From NCBI GenBank assembly GCA_023055355.1, contig JALJCS010000002.1, positions 85,089,001 through 85,153,000 of the forward strand: a stretch of DNA of 64,000 bases. The letters run 5' to 3'. This document shows positions 1 to 12,765 of this stretch, one piece after another (within the stretch, counting starts at the first letter, position 1; every line of letters begins with the position of its first letter). The position numbers and the translations under genes were made by a program. The notes under the pieces were generated by a model, which was given only the letters and a program-made list of their open reading frames with translations, was not told the origin of the DNA and did not search any database. This stretch comes from Agelaius tricolor (Eukaryota > Chordata > Aves > Passeriformes > Icteridae).

Positions 1-1069
1 GTCTGTGCTAAAAATCAGCAACATGAACTGCAGTCCAGAAGCCAAGCTATAGCTGTAATTGTTTCCCTGTTAACTTGAGCAAATACCTGTCTTTTGTTAC
101 CCTCTGACAAACATGGGAACACAAGTACAATGACAGATCACTCATACCTAAATGCTGTTCAAAACATAATAGTCATTTTACAGTCAACTTTTTATATTTG
201 TTGCGTCACAAAGATTTATTGAAGAGATAAAAGTGATTATGGAAAATACTGTCCAGTAACTATGGCAACAGTTATTTGTTCTCACAATAATTAGCTTAGC
301 ATTTGGTTGCACAATAGTTTCACAATACCTCTTTGGTTAGTTCATTAAATAAAATTAGCTTTTGTTTGAACTTTCATCATTTGTTATTTTAAGATTAGTA
401 TAAGTTCAAAAGAATTGAAAAATACATTTTCAGGCTGCTATTGTACAGGAATAATTTATGCTACAAGTGAATTTGTTAACGTCATTATGTAGTAGCACTG
501 AATGTGTTAGTTCTGGATGTGTTTTATTTGTTTAACTGAAAATTACTTAATACATATATACAGGTGTGCACACAGTGTCGGTGTGGAAGATTCATGAGTG
601 CTTGAATGAACGTCAGTATAAGCACACACATCATGAGGAGTTAAAAGGCAGTTACTGGAGTCAAAAGGCAATTAAGAAAGTTGCAATCTTAAAAAGTGTC
701 TGAATTCAATTATTGTTTTATCCATTCCTACTTAAGCAATCAGATAACCTTTAAGTTACAATCACGGTTTACTTTTTCCTCTCAATTCTAGTTCAGTATT
801 TCATATTGTCTTCGTTCTTGGCTATATGGTCAGTCCCTTTTACTTACTGCTCTTACAGGTATTGCTTAGTCTGTGAGTTCTTAAATACCAAGATTTTATT
901 TTGCTAAGATATAAACATAGAGAACAAAAGTCCCACTTGTTGTTTACTACGAGCTAATTAAACTCTATTCCTAATGCAGAGTTAGTATTTCTGTTGTGCT
1001 TTTTTATGATCCTCATTATTACAGTATCTGCAAGCACTAATGAATTTGTTTTTACATTATCCAAATGAG

Positions 1070-1210
1070 AAGACTATTATTATTCCTACTTGACAGATGG
1101 GAAACTGAAATTCAGAGAGATTAACATAAATGTTTTGGGTAGCTTTTGAGAAACCTAGGACATAGTATCAGAGCTGTTACGTGGCACACAGTTCCCACTG
1201 ACTTCAGGGT
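1070..1210 (-). repeat. MIR/CORE-SINE-like fossil
   Basis: The stretch 'ACAGATGGGAAACTGAAATTC', read here within 'TATTCCTACTTGACAGATGGG', followed by AGAGAGATTAAC, is the reverse complement of the conserved MIR core 'CTCAGTTTCCCCATCTGT'. It passes into CAGTTCCCACTGACTTCAG, a block seen again at 31833. It is heavily diverged. The call rests on motif recognition and the edges are approximate. Confidence 0.5.
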
Positions 1211-4200
1211 TTATGCAAAGCAGACTGCAGTCTTGCGTCAGGTTTCATAGGTCATCTCAAATCACTCCTTTTCTAAATTTGGAATAAGGAAACTCCCTTC
1301 CTAACTTCCCTTTTCCTTTCCCTACCAGTCTTCTATTCATTCCATCCCCCTCAGGCTGTTTTTCCCAATCTTCCTCTTTCTTCCTCAAGGCTTCCATCTT
1401 ATCCCACTTTGATCAGAAAGTTTCTTTCTTCATGTAGTCCACTTAGCTTAGGTAGGGGAATGATGATATTCCTTTCTTCTCTCTGGACCCATGCCGAGTA
1501 TAGATTACATCTCAATATTACTAAGCCCAGAAGCAAATGCGTTGGCTTTTCAGAAAGTTAATGTTGAGTAAAATGGACAGACCTTATAGGGAAGACCAAA
1601 ATTTATTCCCTACACTTGGGCTCAACTTCAGGTCCCTAGTTCAGCACAAATGGGTAATGGAGCTGTCCAAAGAACAAGTTGTCAGAATTATGAGGTAAAA
1701 TTGCATAATTTTCCTTGGCTCTGTGATTTTGGTGCCTGGATGTACTTTTTTGACTGAAATTCAACCAGTTTCAGTCCAAGTTGATACCATTTAGCAAAAT
1801 TGGAAGCTCTGTTTTTCTGTATTACTGAAAATGCTATTTCTGATGAAACTGCTGAATGTGATCTGTTTGTGCATATGTTTGAGAACAAAGTACCATCAAT
1901 TTAATTTATTTGATACTAGCCTTGTCAGATGGCTTTACGTGGGGACATGAAAGAAATTTATATATTTTCTTTAGTAATTAATATTTTTTATTGAAGTGCT
2001 ACTGTTTTGTTGCATTCTATACAGTAGAGTGTTTTAGGTTTTTCCTTACAGGTGCAACAGAAAAGAGGCAATAAAACCTGAGTATCTGCAGGCAAAGTTT
2101 GGGGCTGGTACAGCATCCAGTTGTGATGACCAGTGATGATCCTCTTGTAGCACTTTGGAAAGATTAGAGCTTAGACTTTATCCATATTTTAACAGTAGAG
2201 AATGTTACAGCTAGTCCTTTTCCAGAGAGCAGTGATCTCCTCTCAGTTCTTGAAGCAGAAAAAGGCACAGGTAGTGACTTTTTTTTTTTTGACAAGCAGA
2301 AGTCTATGCCCACCCTATAAGACAGCCTGACAAACTAGTAAATCCAGTACATGGTATGGACTAAATAATGAACAGAGTATTTATGGAAATCCAGGATACT
2401 AGGCATCTTTTAAACAGCTTCTCTTTATTTAGGAGGGCTGGTCCATAGATCTTCATTCTGCTAATATAGGTGTGATTTATCTTTTGCTAATGTAGTAGTT
2501 AACAATTTCAAATGCAGGCTTCACACACTATCGGTCTTGGCCCTTCAAGAGCAAGTCTAAGCCTCACAAGGATAAGTTTGCTTAAACTCTACAGTGTCAC
2601 AGATCACAGACTGAAAACCACTGGCATACAGCCTGTTGATGAATGGAGTCTTATCTTGGAAATCTTGAAGAAAGAAATGTTAGTTTTAAATATTTTTTTA
2701 AGTAGCATGGATGCACAAAGCACCGCAGTAGTGAATAGCATTTCAGGACCCGTGTTATAAATGGTACTAAACTACAAATGTAACTCTCAGAATTGAAAAA
2801 TTCACAAGTGTTTTACACAGTTATCATATATATCTACATAAAAAGCCATTATATTTAATTGTCCAGATTAGTATTTTGAGATTTTTAAAGGAACATTACA
2901 TTCTGTACTTGCTAGTTGCCTTCATTTTGACTCTGAACTTCCCAGGTGTGCAGACACCTATTGTTCAAAATACTTGCCTTTGCAATAGCTCTCTATTTGC
3001 TGTAGCAAAATACACTCAAAGCTTGCTCTTGAAAAAATGCTTTTGTTCATGATAGTTTTGTATTCATAATGATATATATTCATAGGAATAAAGAGTATTC
3101 AGCTCCCTCAGGGATTGTTTGGGTTTGAATCTTAAATGCTATAGTTCTGGCAAACAAGTGGTATCAGGGGAGAGATAATGCTGGAATGGCTTGAGAAGGA
3201 GTGGATTGGAAAGGGTGAAGGGAATGTGGTCAAAGCTGCAGGTGTGGGAGCCCTTTCTTATCAGAAATTAGAACAGTCTGATTTGCTGCAGCTACATCTG
3301 TATGGAAGCTCTAAATTTCTAGGAGAGGCTGATTTCAAAAGATAAGCAATCGTGGATGTACCTCTACATCAAAGAATTTTGCATTTGGTCCATGCTATTT
3401 TATCCTCTTAACAATCTCAGAAGAAAATATCTGGGCAAAGGCATATAATAGTTGGAACATTTCAATTGCTGTTCTGTTCTGGGTATGGAAGTAACTCATG
3501 AAACAACAACAAATTTTGATTTATAAACTCACACAATGTCAGATTTTTTAAAATATACATGCCCAGTCTGGTTCTTCTTTTTTTGGTTTTTTTTTTCCCA
3601 ATTGCATTTCAATTTTTTGTCCTTTTGGATTGGCTTTGAGTTGTATTAAAACAACACTAGCATGTATTAAAAGTGTGGTCAGCAGAATAGGAGGAACAAT
3701 AAGGGCATAATGTGTTCATGATATGGATTATTTGTTCTCAAAAATCACTTTGAAAGTTAGTTATGAATTTGGGCACCGGGAAGATTTTAATTTCCTCTTC
3801 TTGAGTTTTAAGGAAGTTTGTAATTTTGTTGTCTTCTCTTTCTAAGAAGAAATAGATATAGTCCAAAGTTCACCAAAATGTGGTGTTCCAGTAATTATTC
3901 TTTCTGTAGACTCCAACCAAGTGTTTGATTTAACAAAAGCTTCTTCTCTAGGAGATGTTTTTATCCCTTAATGACTGTAGAAATTGTGAATGTTGGCTAT
4001 AGCTCAGGATGTGTCCTGAACATGTGATACTGAATGTTCTTCCAGATACTAGGCAGGTGGTGTAGCTGGAAGAGACTGGAGATTTTTAGATGTGAACACC
4101 TTTTTGAACATTAAACCCAAACCCACAAAACTGCTTTCCTATAATTTAAGGTAAATCACAAATTTTAAAAAAATCATGAAAACAAACCCCAAGTAATCAG

Positions 4201-4349
4201 CTACATTATTTAAAATGAGATTTTGCTTTCTGTTCCTTGGACTCTAATTCATAGCAGAGCTGTAAAATCAAATCTGTTCTTTTGAACTTTGAAAAGAAGA
4301 AAAAGTCTTAAACGTGGTGCCTAATGTACATGGTTCTTATAGATTAATT

Positions 4350-4395
4350 AACAGTGTCAGGTCTCTGCTCCAAGCAGCTTAGAGTACAAATGCTT
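4350..4395 (-). repeat. Fossil SINE/LINE tail fragment (L2/MIR-type)
   Basis: CAGTGTCAGGTCTCTGCTCC, then AAGCAGCTTAGAGTAC, resembles the reverse complement of the ancient amniote tail 'GTAAGCTCTTTGGGGCAGGGACTGTC'. It is a short remnant and the family is uncertain. Confidence 0.4.
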
Positions 4396-7300
4396 TATGG
4401 AATGTGATGTGCAAGAGAAAATGCACATTGTTTGTTAATTCTGGAATTTTCACTTTACTGCATTTATGTAGGATTAGCTATGGATTCTGTATCCACACAA
4501 TACAGTGTGCATTTTCAGTCTCCTCTTACAGCACTGTGAATAAGCCTCTTATTTGAAGCAAAAGTGCTTAATTTAATTGTATATAAGCTGCATCTTTCTT
4601 CTATTGTGTTTCTTTTGATTAGGAATTGCTATGGGAGAACATAAGCAAAACTTTCAGGTAAAACACTATACACAGCTGGGTGGTACCTGAATACAGATAA
4701 ACCTGAAAAGTAACAAATAATAAACTCACTTATTCTCTTCCAGCTACACAAAGTGATCCAGAAATATTTCATCTTATTAAACATGCTTGTGAGAAATTTT
4801 ACGTGTCTGTAATCAAACTTGCTCTGCAGCGTAGACTCTGGATGGCAAGATAAGAGAGTGTTCAACATCAAAATCTCTGTTCTCTACACTTTGGCTTGTG
4901 AGTCTCATAATTGTTAACACAACAGAAACTGGAGCATAAGCAAATTCCTGATATAAACAGCAAAACTGAATGTCCACCTATTGTGTAATCAAGGAAATAT
5001 TTTTATTGCCCTATAAAAGTGGAGTTTGATAGGTAAAACAAGGCACTAAATGTGCACAGCTTGATGTGCCACTGACCTAGGCTGTTGATAGCCTTACGTC
5101 AGTCCCTGTCCTGTTAAGTCTCCTCTTGCCTCTGCATTTGGTGCCTCCTGAAAGGGAGTGTGGACTTGTAGAGCTAAACAGAACTGAGATATGTGCAAAG
5201 TTCTGGAAGGGCATTTTGAACACCAAAACACAGTTCAGCAGTGCTGTTGCGTACTCTTGATTTCATCATCATTTTTTTCCTAAGCCTGCTGTTTTTCTGT
5301 GGTGGTATTACATATTTATTCCAGACATTGCCAGCTGAAAATGGCTTCACATTATGCCAAGTGCATCTGTGAAATAATCTCCTGACAGCTGCCTTGTCTG
5401 TTCCTAGAATCATGTTTCTTGAGCAGAAAGCGGTAGAACACTCAAAATGATCCAAAACAGCTTCTCACTTACTAGCACCTGCAGAAACATGAACGAAACA
5501 CGAAGAGCTCAGACTGAAAAAAGGCCATCAAGATAGGGGAAGTAGAAAGTTTATTATTCGGTTATTAAAAATGTAAATAAATGTAGCAACATAGAAGCTG
5601 CTGCAATGTTTAACTACCAAGAGGAAAACTAAACAGAAATTCTGGGATCCTGCTACAGAGTTGATGAATGTTCCAAGTATTACCCAAGAGGAAAAATGCT
5701 TTAAAGCCTGGCAGTTAATTTCCTGCAGATGAATTACAGGCACTGTTAAATGGAGAGTATTGCTTTTGACTTCAGCAATACTAAGATTTCTTCCATTTGG
5801 AAAAAAAAGAGTAAAGAATAGTTTGAATTTGCCTGTCAAGGACGTTTGGAAAGGCTGTAGGCCAAGTTTGGCTTTGCTGTGTATTTTGTACTAGGTGCTT
5901 TGTCTGCTTTAATTTCTTTGCTCTCAGATCTAGGTTGCCTCATCATCGTGTTTCTGCTGAATGGCAAAAAGAACGTTTGATTGTGGTTTATTGCTTTGGA
6001 GACTGAGGGACATTGCTGATATGTTGGAGGCTATTCTCCTTGCTCTTCATGCACTTCTGAGAAAGGCTTAGCAGGTGCTGGCAGACAACTGTATGTCATC
6101 ATCAACTGTTTTGAAATGTGTCAGTCCTTAAGGCCATATTCTGTCTCACAGGTAGTTTAGTATGATGCTTTGTAGAGCCATCACTTCAGAATTTAGAAAG
6201 CAGGCTCATCAGTATGCTGGTGAAATACAGACGTGTCTCTCTTTACACAGAAGAACCTGTAAGTTCAGCATCTCCCATGGAGTAATACTTGGGTGATATT
6301 GCCAGCTGGCTGTCTTAAAGCTGCCTTATTTTCAACCATGGAAAAACTAAAGTGCTGCTGCTAAGTGAAGGCCATTGATAGAGGGAAGCTTATTCTTTGT
6401 CGCCCTGTTTATTTAATAACTGTGCGTTCACAGGTAACAAAGCCAAGCTAAAAATCCCAGAAGTTCTTAGAACCTTGCCCTGTTGACAGAAAATCTTCTG
6501 TTGGATTGCCAGGATGTATATTTTCTCACTACCCAATTTTTCCTCTGTGGTTTATTTTGCTGGTAATAGAATAGCAGCATATACCTTATGCATCAGAGCT
6601 CTGATGGACAGATGGATGTTCCTCTGGCCTGTAATTTGTTGATTGACCAACACAGCTGCTCTCCAGTTTCTGTGCACCTTTATGGATGTGACTTGGTTTT
6701 GGATTCCTTATACTAACTCTTACCAGTGGAACAGGTTAACTCTAGAGTTAACCATCTCTAGGGCACCATCTCTTAATAATGGAGTGGACTCTGGCAGCCA
6801 GTTTCCTTGGAGTTCTTCATGCTGGTATCCATTTCCCTCACATCAGGCTATCTAATACATGAAACCTTCATTAGCTCCAGCTGTAGGCACATGTTCTCGT
6901 GGTACCTGACCTCCAGCAGTCTGTTGCCATGTCTCCTTGAATCATTGTCTCTCATTACAATTTTAGTGTGCTGAGACAGTTAGCTCAAAAAGATGCAGTT
7001 GACAATTTAATCAAAAACCAAGAGGCTTAAGTCTTGCAAAGCCTTAAAATAAGGGAGTTTAGTGTTGTCGACAAGCTTGCTGTATTAATGTTTCTTGAAA
7101 ATGTTTGGGTGCTCTTTAATTTGCAGTCTTGCAGCGTTAAATCTCCATCTGTTCAGCAGATTGTTGAACACCATATATGGTGATTTGTTCCATTTTATGT
7201 TACTGAACTTTTTAACAAGCACATTTTATTTTTGAACAGAACATGAAAGTTCCAAACTCTGGGAACTTCAAGGAATGTCTTCTCAAAAACTTTTGCTGTC

Positions 7301-8230
7301 ATCAAACCCAAGACCTGTTTTAGACTGTTTATTAGAATAGATTGTAAATAAATTGAGCAAATGACAACTGCTCTCACCAATGTGAGAGTTCATAAAGAGA
7401 AAACTTTTTTCATACCTAATGAGATAACTTGATGCTGAAAAAAATATCTCTTAGCTTCACATCTCTGTGACATGCTAGGATTCAACTGCACAGTAGATTC
7501 TTAGTGAGGCAATGTGAAATAGCTGCTAAAAATAAGAAAATGTGACTCAGTTCTGCCTTGAGCTTCACATCTTGTAGTGAAGTGTTGATCCAACTGAATT
7601 TGATTAGTATTTTCCAAATAATTGCATGTGTATGACTTTATTTTTCTTTTAAAGTTTCTATCAGTAATTATTTCCTATAAATAGCCATGACAAGCAAGCT
7701 GTTGGAACACAGTATGTTTTTGATTACATGCCTGCTGGAAAGGAGAGTTTAAATAGGAGCAGCAGGAAGCAGCAGTAAATCAAATGCATAAAACTTAATG
7801 ACAGCAATATTTTGGCAGAAAATCTTTGACTCTGTTTCAAATGTAGAAATGTTTCTTCTTTCTATTAATTTTTTTTAAAGGAAGGGTAGGTTCCTATACC
7901 CTTGCTGGTAGACTTTTTTCCATCTTAATAGAGTCACTAAGGTTTTTGTTCTTCTGGAATCTTCCTAGTGCAGCAGTGTGTGTCAGAGAAACTGTGACTG
8001 CTGAAATACTGGGACTGTTTATTTTAAAGACAAGTACAGCTTTGGGATTGAAATGTATTTCTGTTTTCCTCCTCTCTATTTGAGTTACCACACACAGCCA
8101 GTACAGTCTAGGATTTCTATACTGTGGATATTAATTGGAATATGTGAGCTGCTTCAGAAGGAATGCTATTTTATAGTAATGCCTATTTTGTGGATGGATA
8201 CTGGAGACCCAGAAAAAGAAGACTTCTTTC

Positions 8231-8253
8231 AAAAAAAAAAAAAAAAGGGGGGG
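8231..8253. repeat. A16-G7 homopolymer pair
   Basis: Sixteen A are followed directly by seven G. This may be the decayed tail of a retrocopy, but nothing recognisable lies 5' of it. The length is prone to sequencing error. Confidence 0.7.
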
Positions 8254-11249
8254 CCTTAAGTGTCAGGAGTTTCATGGGGAGTTAGACACATCATTCTCTT
8301 TGTGGATGTAAATTGTAGTGATTTGTACAGTAGCTTCCAGAAAGTGTGTCTGAACAGAGTCAGAATCCATTTCTCTTCTGTCACAGGCTAATACCTTTTC
8401 TTTCAAATCATCCCTTTTTTAACCACAGTGTTTCTTTATTTTCCCTGTTAGACAGTCTTTTTACACACCTTAAAGCAGAACATAAACCTGGAGGGCACTT
8501 GCTGTACAGTAACTTTGGCCTGAAGGAGCCCCAATAAAATGCCTGCTAACCAGGAGTAAAGTTGTGCAAGTGAAACTTAGCCCTAATGAACAATTTTCAG
8601 AGTTAGGGTGCCAGAACCCATAAAGCTTTCAGAAAGCCTTAAAAGTATTTCTGTTCAGGTGGTAAACAGGTTAACATTGTTGAGCTTTTTAAGCATGAGA
8701 ATAATTTCAATAAAGTACTATTGAAATATGGAATTAGTCTGGTCTCCTGACCTGTGATACAAAATCTGAAATTGTTGTGGTTAATGAAGTCTTTATCAGA
8801 TTTGGAAAAATTAAGCTCCTTTCTATGTCACACTAGAAGCATTTTATTTCAAAAAGCAATGAAACATGTACGAGGAGAGGATAAGCAGAAATAAGTAACA
8901 TTTTGTCATGAAAGAGAGTCAATTTTAGGTGACTTGGGGGTCCATTCCGAACAAAAGACATCACACAATAACTTATTGAGTAAATTTAAAAAAAATAAAG
9001 ATATACTTGGTCTAGAGTAGAAAAACTGTGAGCTGTAGTAAGCATACCATAGATCAGTTCAAGCTGGCACAGATAAGTTTAAGGGTAATGCCTACAGAAA
9101 AGAGAACTTCAAGTCTGCAGAGGTGTGATTAAACTCAAAGCCTCCTGTCTGCCCACAGGACATCTGGGAAGTGTCAGCTGGGTCCCACAGCCTGGCACAA
9201 GCACAAGGAGTGCAGTAAGGGGCTTCTCCTTGGCAGCCAGCAGTCTCTTCTTCCAAAGGATGTGGTACAGAAAATCAAGGCATTGCAGAAGGAGAAATTA
9301 AGTTCTTTTCTGCCAGAAATTTTCCTACTTAAGTCAGTATAAAATACACTTCAAAACAGAGTCATCTCATGAGGTCAAGTAGATGTTACAGTCAGATGGT
9401 TTTGTTGTTCTGCACTTGTGTTCTTTAGAATAACTCTGTGGAGGAGAGCTCTGAGCCTCCCAAGAACTGATCCCAGCAATACACTAGGGTCCTTGGATGA
9501 AGCTGTCTCCATTGCAGGCTCATTCTCCCAAGCTCCTTAGAAGCAGAAATAATTTCAACCTAAACCTCTCCAGCAAGATTTTTTGTAACTAACAAAGGAA
9601 CGGGAAGGGACCAAAATAATGAGCGCTTTCTTTTCTGGATCCCCCAAATCAGGCTCATCACGGTCCAGCAAGAGGAAAAGCATCATATTAAAAATGAATA
9701 GAAAAAGCTGAGAGATTATATCCAAATTATGAATCCTCACCATGAATGCCATATTCCTCTGGAGAGATTTTATCTTCAAAGAGAAGGCAGTTAGAGTTCA
9801 GAGACAGGCAGGAAAAACTATTAAAAGCACAAAAATACTTTCCCATATGAAGAAATCTAGATTGGAAATGAAAAGACAGAAGAAAGGCTTGTAAAGTGAT
9901 AAATCATGCCAAGAAAACAAATTAGAGAGCACAGTCTTCTTGTTTTGGATAAAGATATGCCTACAGTATTCAAGTCGACTCTGTTTAAACCTGCAGAGTG
10001 AAGCACTCTCTTTATCCTAAATGCAGAAACTTAGGGTAATACAATATTGAACCCAAGAATTGAAGTATGTCTTTTGAATGCCTCCTCAAATAAACCCCAA
10101 AAAACTTTATAAGTAGCTTCCTGAAATGGTTATATTAGGAAACAAAAGATATTCTGAAAACCCAGAAACCAAACCTTTTTAGAAATTCAGAGACCAAATA
10201 GGAGAAGTAATGTGAGAAAGGTTGATTTAAGAATGAAATGGTTTTAGTCCTAGGTCTGTGATGCAGCCAGGCATTCAGACTGAAGGGGTTCATCATAAGC
10301 ATGTGAAAAGGAGAATCTTATAAATATTTCTAATAAATACTCAAAAATTAACATCTGAATCATTCCAGGCTGCATTTGAAAAGATATCTACGTTTTTAAA
10401 AGTTGATCTCATTCAGAAAGAATTATTGCAGGACAGTGATGCAAGGGAATCCCTCAGGAGTGTAGTGAACATCAGAACTATTTTGAGAGAAGAAAGCATT
10501 CTGCTGTAGTGATCAGAGAAAAAGTAGCTGCATTTCTAGTGCCTAAAGAAGGCCAATGGCTCCAGCAGAGAGTGTGTGTGCACTCTCACATACAGGGCTC
10601 AGTTTAGTCACAGGGTAATGATCAGCCCAGGCTCAGCGATGACTTTTGCATTGCTCACAGAAAAAGGAGGTGGAAAGTGTGCAGCTGGAGCATGGTTGCA
10701 AAAGTGTTCTATGTCCTCTCAGTACACAGAGTAACAGGTTCAGATGACATACTGAGTCACAAGTTTTATGGGAAATCAGCACGGAAATAAATGAATCTTT
10801 AACTGACATTTGTAGATGTTTGCTGCAATAAGAGAACAGGAGGGTTATGGAGAGAAAAACAGTGCTGTACTTTTTAAAAGTTGGATGCAACATACATTAA
10901 AAGGGAAAATAATTCAATATCCTGACTTCTTCTGTGAATGCTGCATATGTTTGTGCCATACCAGTGCTGTGACCAATGTCACTAGCACTGAGTTCTGCAC
11001 TGTTCATGTGCCTATTTGTATTTCCAGTTGTAGAAACTAAGGCCCCCTACCTGTATTTTGCTGTCAGCATATTTAGACAAATTAGTATTGTTTGGAGGGA
11101 TTTCTTGAGTGATTGCTTTGTTGTTCTTATTGCATACATTTTCAAGTTCCTCCCCACCCACCAATCTGTTCCCATTGCTGTGCTATTCATATTTATGTAT
11201 GCATTCACAGTTTTCACAGGAATAAATTCTATCCATCTTAATTAAGATG

Positions 11250-11325
11250 CTTATCCCATCAGACTGGGTGCTGTACAAATGTTTTGTAAGAAATAATCCC
11301 CACTCAGAATAAACTAAGTCTAGAT
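11250..11325 (-). repeat. Fossil SINE/LINE tail fragment (L2/MIR-type)
   Basis: GACTGGGTGCTGTACAAATG, followed by ATAATCCCCACTCAGAAT and AACTAAGTCTAG, matches the reverse complement of the same ancient tail ('GTTTGTACAGCGCCTAGCACAATGGG' family). It is the same type as the pieces at 4350, 25528 and 34778. Confidence 0.45.
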
Positions 11326-12654
11326 ACAGAACAGTGAGAAATTCAGTTATGTTCCTAATTTCTGTAAAGCACAAACCCAAATGTTACACTTGATAATGCC
11401 CAGATCTTCTAAGTCCCAACCTATTCCTTTGCAAGAAGATTGATGCATGTTTCAAAACACTTATTGGGAGTAATATTTACAGCCTCTACTAATTTATGTT
11501 TGGGTTGGTTTTATTTTCTTTTGGGTTTTTTTTTCATTATTATTACTTTGCAGGGGTTGAAGGAGGAGAGTGTGGTAAAAAGGGTCTTTTTTTGGTTTTG
11601 TAAGTAATTTTTATTACACACTTGGAGTCTTATTTTGAAGTCATATTCTTAAAAGAAGGTGGAAAATAGTGAATGGGAGGTCCCAATCTAAATTAAATAA
11701 GCAAAGGTATACTGTAAGAAATTGTAAGGCAGAACACTAACCGTCACAGAAATAGTTTCTCAGTTGAAGTCAGCTTTTTAGGTTGGAGAGTTTATATTAA
11801 AATAGAGAAGCAAAGCATAATCATGTGCCATTTACTCATTTTTAGCAGAAGTTTCTTTAAGCATGCTTTATTTCATAAGTACTTGGAAGTGAGGTTTCAC
11901 ATCCTTTCCGAGTCTTTTGTAATACGAGCTCTCTTTGATAGACTTAAATATCCAGCAGTCCCTTTTTCTAGCAGCAATTTTGTCATTTTATGATTCAGAA
12001 AGTATTAGCACTACAGAATATATCTTCATGCAAAAAGATCATCTTCTGTGAAGGTGTAGTGGGTGGCAGCAGTGCAGGTTCCTGCTCCTCTATTCCCTCT
12101 GGCACCTTTGTCCATCACTGTTGGCACTGTGAGTCCACACATGGCTGGGATTTTTTGGATGACAACCAGCAATAAGCCCCAGTGCTTGGTTATTTTCTTT
12201 CACTGCCACTGTTTGCATTTTTGTCTTTAGATTGTATATTCATCTCCATTAAATATGTTGAGTATATTTTTGAGTTTCTTTAGAAGCTGGAAACAGGAAA
12301 AAAACATAGTAAAATTAGTTCCTTATCAGCAGGTTCACCGAGAACATAAAGTGAAGGATGAATGAGCATTCAGGAGTCCATTGCTTTTAGTGTTCCTCTT
12401 TACCTCATGTTGAATTTCCTCACTCTAATCTGGTATTTGTCAGCATGTGTACAGAAGATAACTTCTTTGGTAGTCATGTAATACCAAAGCCAATAGTCAC
12501 TGTCATGGGTCCTTGTCCCCAGACTGGGGAGTGTGCTGGTGGCTCTATGGGCACCATATGTACAAGATAACTGCCTTTTACTTAATTACTACTGCATATA
12601 TACCTTGGTTTTAATCACTAGGTCTTCATGTGTTTTACCAACAAAGGCATGTCA

Positions 12655-12765
12655 AATGATGAAATTCAGACACTGGAAGGGAAAATTATTTTCTGAAGGT
12701 CACCCCACCAGTCAGTGCAGCATCTGGAAGAGCCTAGGAGGAAATGGGTCTTTGTGTAATTCTGG
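12655..12765 (-). repeat. Possible MIR-like fossil
   Basis: GATGAAATTCAGACACTGGA, then GAAGGTCACCCCACCAGTCAG and GCATCTGGAAGAGCC, follow the order of the reverse-complement MIR core (bases of the 'GGTCACACAGC' block and onwards). Divergence is high and this is a weak call. Confidence 0.3.
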